A stretch of DNA of 64,000 nt, taken from assembly GCA_934122275.1 (NCBI GenBank), contig CAKOWI010000004.1, positions 1-64,000 on the forward strand, given 5' to 3'. A program made the translations under genes and the position numbers. Below are positions 8,071 through 17,258 of the stretch, piece after piece. Numbering within the stretch: position 1 is the first letter of the stretch; each line of letters begins with the position of its first letter. The notes beneath the pieces were generated by a model. The model worked only from the letters and a program-made list of their open reading frames with translations. It was not told where the DNA came from and searched no databases. Origin of the DNA: an uncultured Bacilli bacterium. Its GTDB lineage: Bacteria; Bacillota_I; Bacilli_A; RF39; UBA660.

Positions 8071-8823
8071 TTAATTATTTTTTTCTATTTCAAAATTCAA
8101 TAGTTCTTTACACATTTTTTCATATAAGTCTTGTTCGTGACCAATAGTATCAATTAAAAACATTTTGTCATTTTCATATTCTTTTAAACCTTTCATATAA
8201 TAAGGCTTGTCATCATCTAATACAATAAATGGTATAATGCTATTTCTTAAGCATTCTTTAAACATTATTATTCTACCTACGCGACCATTGCCATCACCAA
8301 ATGGATGTATTCTTTCAAATCTATAATGAAAATCAACTATATCTTCTAAAGTAATATTAGTTTTTGAATTATATTCGTTTAATAATTCTTCGATTTTCTC
8401 TTCTACATCTTCTGGTGCTGTGGTATTAATAACATTAACTACACCAATTATATTAGGAACAACTTTAAAACCACCAACATTATATCTAGGATTTTCTTCA
8501 TCACTAGTGTTTCTCTTTAATATCTTATTCATTTCAATTATCATATCTTTAGTCAATAAGTTATCAACATTGTCTAACATATAATCAAATAATTTGAAAT
8601 GATTTTTAGATTCAATTAAATCATCCAATTTTATCAAATCATTACTTTTAGGAATAAATGAAGATGTATCAAATATCGCTTCAGTCTGTTCACTAGTTAA
8701 TCTACTACCTTCAATTTTATTTGAATTATAAGCAAAATTAACTTGTGAATAATGATATATATTACCTTTAAATTTAGACTCTTTTTGTTTAATTAATTCA
8801 TTTTTAATTTTATTTATATCCAT
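8071..8823 (-). CDS. Fic-domain protein (putative AMPylase) in the first element
   Basis: 250 residues with the complete Fic motif HPFGDGNGRVGR near residue 172, so the catalytic His and the phosphate-binding loop are present. Near the N-terminus (residues 34-39) is SNKIEG, the (S/T)xxxE(G/N) inhibitory helix of self-inhibited Fic proteins, whose Glu blocks productive ATP binding. Fic enzymes transfer AMP or related groups from nucleotides to target proteins. No separate antitoxin gene is evident, consistent with built-in inhibition. It is cargo at the right end of the element. The ribosome site is weak, so the start is less certain than the domain call. Confidence 0.88.
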   Translation of the reverse strand: MDINKIKNELIKQKESKFKGNIYHYSQVNFAYNSNKIEGSRLTSEQTEAIFDTSSFIPKSNDLIKLDDLIESKNHFKLFDYMLDNVDNLLTKDMIIEMNKILKRNTSDEENPRYNVGGFKVVPNIIGVVNVINTTAPEDVEEKIEELLNEYNSKTNITLEDIVDFHYRFERIHPFGDGNGRVGRIIMFKECLRNSIIPFIVLDDDKPYYMKGLKEYENDKMFLIDTIGHEQDLYEKMCKELLNFEIEKNN

Positions 8824-9071
8824 AATTCATCACACTTTCATTGCACTAATTATTATTTGGTAAAGAAATTGCCCATCTTAATAATTTTTTGTTTGAATCC
8901 TTTGTTTTTTTGTCTATATCATTCAAATCTTTTCTTTTTTCATTATTATAATAATCAATTTCCTTTGAAATAACCTACTATAACATTATACCATACAAAA
9001 ATACATTTCTTATCAAAATGCCTTTAGTTTGTACTTATTTTCTCTTAAAATTTTTGGTCTATCATAAATTA

Positions 9072-9221
9072 TCACTCTTGTTCTACTTTATGACATATAT
9101 TTCTTTCTACGCATCTTTCAATTGGTTGTTCAATTATTGGATCGCATCCACATTGATTCATCATAGAATCATTAGCTTGCCAATTATTTTGACAACAACA
9201 TCTGTTATTATTAAAAAACAT
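9072..9221 (-). pseudogene. CotD-like small coat protein, 5' part (interrupted gene)
   Basis: It begins with ATG at 9221 after a strong AGGGGG ribosome site and encodes MFFNNNRCCCQNNWQAND, then a second Cys-containing part ending NICHKVEQE before a TGA that lies just inside the element. The Cys-rich N-terminus and the CHKV segment continue naturally into GHICPIHTR of the 5028-5166 fragment. Joined, they give a 92-residue Cys/His-rich protein. As it stands, the cell would make only a 49-residue truncated product. Confidence 0.78.
9077..9081. repeat. Attachment-site core, right end of first element
   Basis: The right copy of ACAAG (minus strand). The codon phase here (GAA CAA GAG) matches that of the left copy (GGA CAA GGA), so recombination between the two restores VEQGHICP. 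Confidence 0.7.
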
Positions 9222-9291
9222 TTAAATCCCCCTTATCTACTTTATAGTATGAAGAATTTAAATGTTTGAATAGGTTATAGCTTAATATTTT

Positions 9292-10599
9292 CTAAAAAGG
9301 CATTTTAAAATTACCATTTTTCATCATTTTCATCATCTTTTGCATTTGTTCAAATTGATTTAATAATTTATTAACTTCAGTAACGTTTGTTCCACTACCA
9401 TTTGCTATTCTTTGCTTTCTAGATGATTTAATTATTTCTGGATTTCTTCTTTCTTTTAAAGTCATTGAAGAAATAATAGCTTCTAATCTAGAAAATTGTT
9501 TAGGATCAATTGATATATTATTAAGTCCCATTTTTCTAGCTCCTGGAAGTAATTTTATTAAATTTTCTAATGGTCCAAGTTTTTTTATCTGTCTTAACTG
9601 AGTTAAAAAATCATCTAAATCCATTTTCCCAGCTTGCATCTTCTTTGCAGCTTTCATGGCTTCTTTTTCATCAATAACAGATTCTGCCTTTTCTATTATT
9701 GACATTATATCACCATTACCTAGTATTCTAGATACCATTCTTTCTGGATCAAACTCAGTTAAACCATCTAATTTTTCACTAGTACCTATAAATTTAATTG
9801 GAACGTTCGTTAAATGTTTTGCAGAAAGTGCAACACCACCTTTTGTATCACCATCCATTTTAGTTAAAATGGTTCCAGTAATAGGTAGTGCATCATTAAA
9901 TCCATTTATAACGTTTATTGCATCTTGCCCTATCATTGCGTCAATTACAAGTAAAATTTCATTTGGATTTACTGACTCATTTATTTTCTTTAATTCATCC
10001 ATCAAGTTCTCATCAACATGTAATCTACCTGCAGTATCAACTAAAACTAAATCATAGCCCTTTTCTTTAGCATAATTTATACCATTATTAACTATATTTA
10101 CGGCATCTTTTTGTCCTTCTTCATAAACCTCTATATTCAATTCTTTTCCTAGAGTCTTTAATTGATCAATTGCTGCTGGACGATATACATCTGCTGCAAT
10201 AAACATAACTTTTTTATTTTTCTTTTTTCTAAGTAAGTTTCCAAGTTTACCAATCGTAGTTGTTTTACCACTACCTTGTAGACCAACTAGCATTATAATA
10301 GCAGGATTTCCATTTAAATTAAGTTCATTTTTTTCATCACCTAACAATGCAAGTAATTCATCTTTTAATATCTTTAAAAATACTTCACCTGGTTTAAGAC
10401 TTTTTTTAACTTCTTCACCAAGTGCTTTCTCCTTAACTTTGTTAGTAAATTCTTTTACAACTTTATAGTTAACATCAGCCTCTAATAAAGCTAATCTAAC
10501 TTCTCTCATGGCATCTGTTATATTATCCTCAGTTATCTTTCCATACCCTTTTATTTTATTTATTGCACTTTCTAATTTTTCTGTTAAACTTTCAAACAT
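9292..10599 (-). CDS. ffh: Signal recognition particle GTPase Ffh
   Basis: SRP54 homologue of 435 residues that binds signal peptides and SRP RNA and docks with FtsY (encoded at 50360-51331) to target membrane proteins. N-domain helices are followed by the G domain with GLQGSGKTTTIGKL (P-loop), DTAGR and TKMDG, then a Met-rich M domain ending NGNFKMPF. The ATG at 10599 is preferred because GGTGATATAT precedes it. It is a monocistronic-looking gene downstream of the HerA-like gene. Confidence 0.97.
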   Translation of the reverse strand: MFESLTEKLESAINKIKGYGKITEDNITDAMREVRLALLEADVNYKVVKEFTNKVKEKALGEEVKKSLKPGEVFLKILKDELLALLGDEKNELNLNGNPAIIMLVGLQGSGKTTTIGKLGNLLRKKKNKKVMFIAADVYRPAAIDQLKTLGKELNIEVYEEGQKDAVNIVNNGINYAKEKGYDLVLVDTAGRLHVDENLMDELKKINESVNPNEILLVIDAMIGQDAINVINGFNDALPITGTILTKMDGDTKGGVALSAKHLTNVPIKFIGTSEKLDGLTEFDPERMVSRILGNGDIMSIIEKAESVIDEKEAMKAAKKMQAGKMDLDDFLTQLRQIKKLGPLENLIKLLPGARKMGLNNISIDPKQFSRLEAIISSMTLKERRNPEIIKSSRKQRIANGSGTNVTEVNKLLNQFEQMQKMMKMMKNGNFKMPF

Positions 10600-10666
10600 A
10601 TATATCACCAATAAATATTATAACAGAAGTATTAATATTACGAAAGAATAAAATTTATTTTAAATG

Positions 10667-10689
10667 AAAAAAAGGCCAAAAACCTTTTT
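10667..10689 (-). terminator. Terminator of the HerA-like gene
   Basis: An AAAAAGG / CCTTTTT hairpin with a T-run on the minus strand, at the stop codon of the HerA-like gene. Confidence 0.6.
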
Positions 10690-12727
10690 AATACCAAAGT
10701 CTTGATATGTCTACGTTCTGTGACATAGGCATAGGATGTGGCATTTCCATTTTTATTATAGTCGGTAACTTAAATGCAGAACCAAAAGTTACACAAGTAC
10801 CAGGTTGTAATCCCTTCATTTTTTCAACTATTTCATCTGTTATAAATGGAACCATTTGTCTTATGAATGAAACATCTCTTGGGTGTTGCATTTTAAATAT
10901 TAAGAAATTTGAACACTGTGATAAAACGGTTTCAGAAAGCTCAGAAGGTCTTTGTGATATAAGTCCTAAAATAACACCATATTTTCTTCCTTCTTTTGCA
11001 ATTCTATCAAATATATTATATCCTAAAACTTTAGTGTCAGAGTCTTGTTGAACATATCTATGTGCTTCCTCTAATATTAAGTGAACAGGAAATGATCCTC
11101 TTTGTTCTAGTTTAGAAGTAAAATCAAATAGCAACTTAGAATATATCTTACATATTGTTTTAGCAAGTCTATCATCCAAATAACTAATATTTATGTTTAT
11201 TATTTGAGCACGAGTACCATTTTGAGCAGTAATTAATTCTTTAATAAAATCAAATTTATTAACGTATCTATCAACTTTAAAGTACTCTGAATATTCTCCT
11301 TTTATTAAAGAATCAAGTCTAACTTTTAATACATTAGCTTTATCATATGCTCTATTACTTTTTAAAGTACCTTCAGAAATTAAAGCAAAATCAAATGCAT
11401 CTCTTAAGTTTTCCAAAGTAAATGGTATAGTACCATCTGGTAATTCTAATTTTAAATTTGGATTTATAAATCTCTTAATGAATTCTGATACAAGCTGAAT
11501 CTCCCCTATTTTTCCCTCTTTATCAATTATTAAACATTGTCTTAAAGTTCTAGTATATCCCGGCTGAATAATTGGAGCTTCAAGGTTTAAATCAACCGTA
11601 TTGAATGAAGTTAATATCGCAAATATTTGGTCATGTATTTGTGATGCAGCTCCTCCGCTATATAAAACTTCTAATATCGCTTTAGCTATTATATCATTCT
11701 TATACATTATTGTATCTTTTTCATCACCAGCAAAAACAGTTACAAGTCTTAATGCTTTTTCTATTATTGGCAATTGTGTTGAATCATCAACATCTAATAG
11801 TAATGCAAAATCATCAATATCTAATAACCATAATGGAAGTTTAATTAAATTCTGTTTATTAAGTCTTACGTTTGTTGAATAACGTTTAAAATTTATTTGA
11901 CTATTTTGAATTGATAAAGCACTTTCATATTCACCATAAGCGTCAAAAATAAATACACAAGCATTTCTTGGAGCAGGATTTTGATTAAAGAATACATTTT
12001 GGAACAATCTAGCAACTCCGCAAGATTTACCAGAACCAGTATTACCAAAAATAGCAAAATGATTACTAAAGAAGGTATTTAATGGTACGTAAGCTGGTGT
12101 ATTATTATAAAGTGGCATACTTCCAATTAAAACTTTTCTTTCTATGTTATTATTATCGTCAACAACAATTAATTTTGTCTCTTCATCAGTTGCAGCTAAA
12201 CAAACATTACCTACACCTGGTTTATTAATAATACCAGCAACAAATCTATCATTTGATATTTCTCCTAGTAGTTGAACAGTTCCTGATTGTCTATTTAACG
12301 ATGTTAAAATACCAACTATTTTTTTATTTGAAGGCAAATTAAATATAACATGATGATCAATTAAGTTCTTTTCAAAAGCAAGATCAGAAGTTACTTCTAT
12401 AGTAACAACATCAGCTCCAGCATCCTTAACAATACCTATTTCATTAGGTAATACTTCTCTTTTTGGTACTTCGTTTGTTATATTAACAACTTTCTGTTCT
12501 TCTGGCATAACAACGTTTGACGTATTTGACGCATTAAATCCCTGATTTGCACCAATATTATTTGAAATTTCACTACTAGACTGAACATCAATATTATCAT
12601 TAACACTACTACCTATATTATCATTAATATTTTCAGTTGAAACATCTAAATTTGTACTATCTTCCTCATTTTCTGTCTCACCTAAATTAGTATTATCAAT
12701 TATATCAATATTTTCTAATTCTTCCAT
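10688..12727 (-). CDS. HerA-like DNA-translocase ATPase (DUF87 family)
   Basis: 679 residues. The first 90 or so are acidic, Asn/Ser-rich and probably unstructured. A HAS-barrel-like beta region follows (about 95-200), then a hexameric HerA/FtsK-type ATPase with Walker A GNTGSGKSCGVARL, Walker B VHLILEEAHRY and the sensor region LISQRPSELSE. Homologues are DNA-end-processing translocases that usually work with the NurA nuclease; no NurA gene is in this window. It has its own terminator, and an AAGGGG ribosome site precedes the ATG. Its exact cellular role here cannot be told. Confidence 0.85.
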   Translation of the reverse strand: MEELENIDIIDNTNLGETENEEDSTNLDVSTENINDNIGSSVNDNIDVQSSSEISNNIGANQGFNASNTSNVVMPEEQKVVNITNEVPKREVLPNEIGIVKDAGADVVTIEVTSDLAFEKNLIDHHVIFNLPSNKKIVGILTSLNRQSGTVQLLGEISNDRFVAGIINKPGVGNVCLAATDEETKLIVVDDNNNIERKVLIGSMPLYNNTPAYVPLNTFFSNHFAIFGNTGSGKSCGVARLFQNVFFNQNPAPRNACVFIFDAYGEYESALSIQNSQINFKRYSTNVRLNKQNLIKLPLWLLDIDDFALLLDVDDSTQLPIIEKALRLVTVFAGDEKDTIMYKNDIIAKAILEVLYSGGAASQIHDQIFAILTSFNTVDLNLEAPIIQPGYTRTLRQCLIIDKEGKIGEIQLVSEFIKRFINPNLKLELPDGTIPFTLENLRDAFDFALISEGTLKSNRAYDKANVLKVRLDSLIKGEYSEYFKVDRYVNKFDFIKELITAQNGTRAQIININISYLDDRLAKTICKIYSKLLFDFTSKLEQRGSFPVHLILEEAHRYVQQDSDTKVLGYNIFDRIAKEGRKYGVILGLISQRPSELSETVLSQCSNFLIFKMQHPRDVSFIRQMVPFITDEIVEKMKGLQPGTCVTFGSAFKLPTIIKMEMPHPMPMSQNVDISRLWY

Positions 12728-12803
12728 TTTATCAGCCCCTTACATAACTTATACGGTAATTATATCATTTAAATAAAAAAAAATAAATATATAATTTAAA
12801 TTG

Positions 12804-12832
12804 TTGACATTTAAATAGTTCAAAGGTAATAT
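12804..12832 (+). promoter_or_regulatory. Promoter of the degenerate ABC operon
   Basis: Plus-strand TTGACA (12804-12809) and TAATAT (12827-12832) are 17 bp apart, with an AAGGGTGAT ribosome site before the ATG at 12859. Confidence 0.65.
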
Positions 12833-12858
12833 AATATACTTAGAAAAGGGTGATAACT

Positions 12859-13551
12859 ATGATAAAAGTAAGATTTAATAATGTTAGTAAAACATATAAA
12901 TGCGGTGAAGAAAAAGTAAAAGAATTAAGTAATTTTAATTTAGAAATTAAAAATGGTGAAATTGTAGTATTATGTGGTAGCTACGGAACATTTAAGACAA
13001 CCCTACTGAATTTTTTGGTAAAAAAAGAAAAAGTTAGTGATGGAGAGATAATAGTTAATGATATAAATATAGAAAAAATTAAAACTAAAGATTTAATAAA
13101 AAAGATTGGTTACGTACTAAATAGTGGTAATTTAATTGAAGATTTAACTTTAATTGAAAATATAATGTTATCTAAAAAAATAGCAAAATCTTCTATAGAT
13201 GAAAGTGAAATTATAAGTAAATTATGTTTAGATGGTAAGGAAAAGTACTATCCTCGTATGCTTTCAAGTGAAGAAAAAATATTAGCATCTATAATAATTA
13301 GCATAGTTAAAGATCCTGAAATTATACTTTTAGATGAATCCCTTGATAACATAGGTATTGATAAAAAAAAGAAAGTAATAAAGCTATTAAAGTCACTATC
13401 AAAAAGTAAAAAAAGTATTATCATAACTACTAAAAATGAAAATCTAGATAATACCCTTAAAAACGTATTTTTGTTAAAAGAAAAAGATAATATTGTTACA
13501 GTTTCATGCCCTATTATTAAAAATAAAAGGACTAAAAAAAATGCTAAATAA
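12859..13551 (+). CDS. ABC transporter ATPase with degenerate motifs
   Basis: 230 residues, laid out like MacB/LolD-type ATPases, but the P-loop reads GSYGTFKTT: the Gly before the invariant Lys is Phe. The signature region reads LSSEEK instead of LSGGQ. Walker B is normal (IILLDES). ATP binding or hydrolysis may be altered or lost. ATG 12859 is preferred to the GTG at 12850, which lies inside the ribosome site. It overlaps the permease gene by 11 bp, so the two form one operon. It is either a specialised transporter or one that is decaying; the intact long frame argues against simple decay. Confidence 0.8.
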   Translation: MIKVRFNNVSKTYKCGEEKVKELSNFNLEIKNGEIVVLCGSYGTFKTTLLNFLVKKEKVSDGEIIVNDINIEKIKTKDLIKKIGYVLNSGNLIEDLTLIENIMLSKKIAKSSIDESEIISKLCLDGKEKYYPRMLSSEEKILASIIISIVKDPEIILLDESLDNIGIDKKKKVIKLLKSLSKSKKSIIITTKNENLDNTLKNVFLLKEKDNIVTVSCPIIKNKRTKKNAK

Positions 13552-14908
13552 AGAAATTTTTAAGTATTTATATAATAATATTAAAAGTGTTATTATTTTC
13601 ATAGTTTGTATATTAGCAGTAGGAATAATTACAGGATTATATAACACTAATACAAATTTAAATAATATGGTAAGAAAAGAATTTAACGATATTAATTTTT
13701 TTGATATAAAGCTTACAAGTGACATAGGCTTTAATGATGATGTTATAGAAATTATAAATAACATTAAAGAGGTAAAAGGATTAAGTGTTCAAAATAATAT
13801 AAGTGCTAGTGTTACAATTAATAATAAAAATTATGATGTTAATGTAACAAGTATTAATAAAGCTAGAAGTATCAATAATAAAAACTATATAAATAGATTA
13901 ACGTTAATAAATGGTAGATATCCTATAACTATAAATGAAGGTCTTGTAAGTGAAAGTTTTTATAACAAAAATAATCTTCAAATAGGAAGTTTAATAACCC
14001 TATCACCTGAAAATAGTGATTATTTAAGAGCTAAAAAAATAAAAATATCTGGTGTTGTAAAAGATATTTATTCTAGTAATAACAATGTATATAATGTTTA
14101 CTTAAACGAAAGTGATTTTGATATAGATAATTATAATGAAATATTAATTACACTTAATAACAATAAAAAGTATGAAACCAATTCAATTAAATATCAAAAG
14201 TATGTAAATGAAAATATAGATATTATATCAAATAGTATAAAAGATGCTATAAATAAGGAAAAGGAAACTTTAATTAGTAATATTACAGATGAAATTAAAT
14301 ATTTAGAAGAGGATTTAAATGAAACCTATAACTCTGAGGTTGCACAAGAGTCTTCAAATGAACAAATAAAATTAATAAGTGAAAAATTAGAAAAAGAAAG
14401 AAAAAAATTACAAATAGTTAGTAATTCTACTGTATCATTAATTAATAGATGTAATTCAAAGGATACTAGTTCAGAAATTAAAATAAATAGCATAAGAATT
14501 ACATGTACTTTTACCCTACTACTATGTTTATTAGTTTTAATTATAGTATCTGTAAGAAAGATATCAAAAATATTATCTGATATTTTAAAACTAGAATTAT
14601 TAGGATACAATAAATATTTTGTGGTGTCTTTATATGTTATACTTACTTTAATAATTATCTTTGTAAGTAGTTTATTTGGCTTTTTAATAGGTTCTAAAAT
14701 ATTTTCTACTGCTATATTACTACACTATGGTTCAATTTATAATTTACCATTTGTTATGCCAAAATATGATTTTAATTTATTTATTAAATCCGTCTTAAAA
14801 TTACAAATAGCAATTATAATATCAATTTATTTTTATTCTTATATTCACAATAAAAAACGATTTATAAAGCTTAAAAATAGTATAAAATTACTACTTAATT
14901 TACAATAG
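13541..14908 (+). CDS. FtsX/MacB-like ABC permease
   Basis: 455 residues. An N-terminal membrane segment (about 15-38) is followed by a large extracytoplasmic region of MacB-PCD type, with a charged coiled coil at about 230-300. Three membrane segments near the C-terminus (about 318-340, 365-395, 425-445) give the 4-TM FtsX topology. AAAAGGA precedes the ATG at 13541. It is the partner of the preceding degenerate ATPase. Such 4-TM systems act as mechanotransmitters or lipoprotein/peptide exporters rather than classic importers. The substrate is unknown. Confidence 0.75.
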   Translation: MLNKEIFKYLYNNIKSVIIFIVCILAVGIITGLYNTNTNLNNMVRKEFNDINFFDIKLTSDIGFNDDVIEIINNIKEVKGLSVQNNISASVTINNKNYDVNVTSINKARSINNKNYINRLTLINGRYPITINEGLVSESFYNKNNLQIGSLITLSPENSDYLRAKKIKISGVVKDIYSSNNNVYNVYLNESDFDIDNYNEILITLNNNKKYETNSIKYQKYVNENIDIISNSIKDAINKEKETLISNITDEIKYLEEDLNETYNSEVAQESSNEQIKLISEKLEKERKKLQIVSNSTVSLINRCNSKDTSSEIKINSIRITCTFTLLLCLLVLIIVSVRKISKILSDILKLELLGYNKYFVVSLYVILTLIIIFVSSLFGFLIGSKIFSTAILLHYGSIYNLPFVMPKYDFNLFIKSVLKLQIAIIISIYFYSYIHNKKRFIKLKNSIKLLLNLQ

Positions 14909-14934
14909 TTAACACATTTTATTAAAACTTAAGC

Positions 14935-14976
14935 AAAAAAATATCAATGTTGCAATTGCAACATTGATATTTTTTT
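14935..14976. terminator. Bidirectional terminator (perfect palindrome)
   Basis: A 30-bp perfect palindrome at 14941-14970 (half-site ATATCAATGTTGCAA) is flanked by runs of A and T. It ends the ABC operon and lies immediately before pflB. Confidence 0.85.
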
Positions 14977-14991
14977 ATTTATTGGTATAAT
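14964..14991 (+). promoter_or_regulatory. Promoter of pflB
   Basis: TTGATA (14964-14969) and TATAAT (14986-14991) are 16 bp apart. The -35 box lies within the right arm of the terminator palindrome. A GGAGGT ribosome site is at 15011-15016. Confidence 0.65.
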
Positions 14992-15021
14992 TGATAAAGT
15001 TAAAAATATTGGAGGTATAAA

Positions 15022-17253
15022 ATGAATGAATATGATGGTTTTAAAGGGAAAAAATGGAAAGAAGAAATAAATGTTAAACAATTTATTTTAGATAATTATA
15101 CTGAATATACAGGTGATGAAAGTTTTTTATCAGAACCTACAGAAAAAACAAAGAGACTAAATAATAAATATTCAGAAATGTCAAAAATAGAAATAGAAAA
15201 AGGAATATATGACGTTGATACAAAAACAGTATCTGGTATTGATGCTTATAATCCTGGCTACTTAATTAAAGAAGATGAGGTAATTGTTGGACTTCAAACT
15301 GATGCACCACTTAAAAGAATCGTAAATCCTTTTGGTGGTATGCGTATGGTTAGACAATCACTAGAAGCTTATGGATATAAATTAGATCCTAAAGTAGAAG
15401 AATACTTTAAATATAGAAAAACTCATAATGATGGTGTTTTTGCTGCATATACAACTGATATTAGAAAAGCAAGACATGCTGGATTATTAACTGGACTACC
15501 TGATGCATATGGTAGAGGAAGAATAATTGGTGACTATAGAAGGATTGCTTTATATGGAATTGATAGATTAATTGATGAAAAGAAGAAAGACCTTCTTGAT
15601 CTTGAAAAAGAAGATTTAACAGAAAGTAAAATAAGATTAAGAGAAGAAGTATCAGAACAAATCACTGCTCTTGAAGAGATGAAACAGATGTCATTAAGGT
15701 ATGGCTTTGATATTTCAAAACCTGCTAGCAATGCTAAGGAAGCTGTTCAGTGGTTATATTTTGGTTATTTAGCTGCTATAAAAGAAAATAACGGTGCTGC
15801 TATGAGTTTAGGTAGAACTTCAACTTTCTTAGATATTTACTTTGAAAGAGATTTAAAAAATGGTACTTTAACAGAAAGTGAAGCTCAAGAAATCATTGAC
15901 CAATTTATTATGAAACTTAGAATGGCAAGACACTTAAGAACTCCAGAATATAATGAATTATTTGCTGGAGATCCAACTTGGGTTACTGAAAGTATTGGTG
16001 GTATGACTGAAAATGGAAAATCACTTGTAACCAAAAACTCATTTAGATATTTACATACTTTATACAATCTAGGATCAGCTCCTGAACCTAACCTTACTAT
16101 TTTATGGAGTGAAAACTTACCAGAAAACTTCAAAAAGTATTGTGCTAAAGTTTCAATAGATACTGATGCAATACAATATGAATCAGATGAATTAATGAGA
16201 CCAATTCACGGTTCAGACTATGCAATAGCTTGTTGTGTTTCTGCTATGACAGTTGGTAAACAAATGCAGTTTTTTGGAGCTAGATGTAATCTTGCAAAAA
16301 CACTTTTATATGCTATTAATGGCGGAGTTGACGAAGTTAAAAAAGAACTTGTTGTATCAGGTTTAGATAAAATAGATGATGAATACTTAGATTATAATAC
16401 AGTTAGAAAAGCTTATTCAAAGGCTATGAAAAAAATTGCAAAAACTTATGTTGATGCTATGAATATAATTCACTATATGCATGATAAATATGCTTATGAA
16501 AGAGGTCAAATGGCACTTCATGATACAAAAGTTGATAGACTAATGGCATTTGGTGTTGCTGGTTTTTCTGTAGCTGTTGATTCTTTATCATCAATTAAAT
16601 ATGCAAAAGTAAAACCTATAAGAGACGAAGATGGAATCGTAGTAGATTTTGAAATTACTGGAGATTTTCCTAAATATGGTAATGATGATGACAAAGTAGA
16701 TTTAATTGGTAAGGAACTATTAGAGGAATTTTATAAAGACTTATGTGAACACAAATTATATAAGGGTGCTAAACATACTCTATCAGTACTTACAATTACT
16801 TCTAATGTTATGTATGGTAAAAAAACAGGATCAACACCTGACGGAAGAAAAAAAGGTGAAGCATTTGCTCCTGGTGCTAATCCAATGCATGGTAGAGATT
16901 CATCTGGTGCACTTGCATCATTAAATTCTGTAGCAAAGATGCCTTATACTAATTGCTGCGAAGATGGTATTTCAAATACATTTTCTATAGTACCTAGTGC
17001 ATTAGGTCATACTAAAGAAGAACAACTAGAAAATCTAGTAAATGTATTAGATGGATATTTTGAAAAAGGTGCACATCACTTAAACGTAAATGTTTTAAAT
17101 CGTGAAATGTTAATAGATGCTATGAATAATCCTGGTAAGTACCCTACTTTAACAATTAGAGTATCAGGCTATGCTGTTCTCTTTGATAAATTATCAAGAG
17201 CTCATCAAGAAGAAGTTATATCTCGTACTTTCCATGAAAAATTAGGATGTTAA
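15022..17253 (+). CDS. pflB: Pyruvate formate-lyase
   Basis: 743-residue glycyl-radical enzyme converting pyruvate and CoA to acetyl-CoA and formate in anaerobic fermentation. The adjacent active-site Cys pair is in IACCVSAMTV near residue 400, and the glycyl-radical loop is RVSGYAVLF near the C-terminus. Length and motifs are complete. GGAGGT lies 5 nt before the start. The activating enzyme pflA follows 480 bp downstream on the same strand, with its own promoter. The presence of both indicates anaerobic or facultative metabolism. Confidence 0.98.
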   Translation: MNEYDGFKGKKWKEEINVKQFILDNYTEYTGDESFLSEPTEKTKRLNNKYSEMSKIEIEKGIYDVDTKTVSGIDAYNPGYLIKEDEVIVGLQTDAPLKRIVNPFGGMRMVRQSLEAYGYKLDPKVEEYFKYRKTHNDGVFAAYTTDIRKARHAGLLTGLPDAYGRGRIIGDYRRIALYGIDRLIDEKKKDLLDLEKEDLTESKIRLREEVSEQITALEEMKQMSLRYGFDISKPASNAKEAVQWLYFGYLAAIKENNGAAMSLGRTSTFLDIYFERDLKNGTLTESEAQEIIDQFIMKLRMARHLRTPEYNELFAGDPTWVTESIGGMTENGKSLVTKNSFRYLHTLYNLGSAPEPNLTILWSENLPENFKKYCAKVSIDTDAIQYESDELMRPIHGSDYAIACCVSAMTVGKQMQFFGARCNLAKTLLYAINGGVDEVKKELVVSGLDKIDDEYLDYNTVRKAYSKAMKKIAKTYVDAMNIIHYMHDKYAYERGQMALHDTKVDRLMAFGVAGFSVAVDSLSSIKYAKVKPIRDEDGIVVDFEITGDFPKYGNDDDKVDLIGKELLEEFYKDLCEHKLYKGAKHTLSVLTITSNVMYGKKTGSTPDGRKKGEAFAPGANPMHGRDSSGALASLNSVAKMPYTNCCEDGISNTFSIVPSALGHTKEEQLENLVNVLDGYFEKGAHHLNVNVLNREMLIDAMNNPGKYPTLTIRVSGYAVLFDKLSRAHQEEVISRTFHEKLGC

Positions 17254-17258
17254 AAAAA

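Larger units (their letters stand above)
5162..9081 (-). mobile_element. 3.9-kb serine-recombinase element splitting the CotD-like gene
   Basis: The unit that would be excised is 3,915 bp, bounded by ACAAG (minus strand) at 5162-5166 and 9077-9081. It carries an HD-domain gene, a large serine recombinase, a 53-codon leader gene and a Fic gene, all on the minus strand like the host gene. The host reading frame runs into the core from both sides at the same codon phase (CAA codon inside ACAAG). The rebuilt attP is a 40-bp imperfect dyad: arms GTATATCAAAAA and TTTATGATAGAC match at 10 of 12 positions, and the core is near the centre. All of this fits integration by a serine integrase. Confidence 0.85.

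Noticed and set aside
8846..8974. Minus-strand frame of 42 codons (Lys/Asp/Asn-rich, ends LLRWAISLPNNN) directly upstream of the Fic gene
   Set aside because: It has no start codon or ribosome site; position alone recalls an antitoxin but there is no family match by eye. Possibly a decayed gene end.
9018..9269. Plus-strand 83-codon frame
   Set aside because: It is the reverse of the CotD-like 5' part, whose ribosome site and composition are far better.
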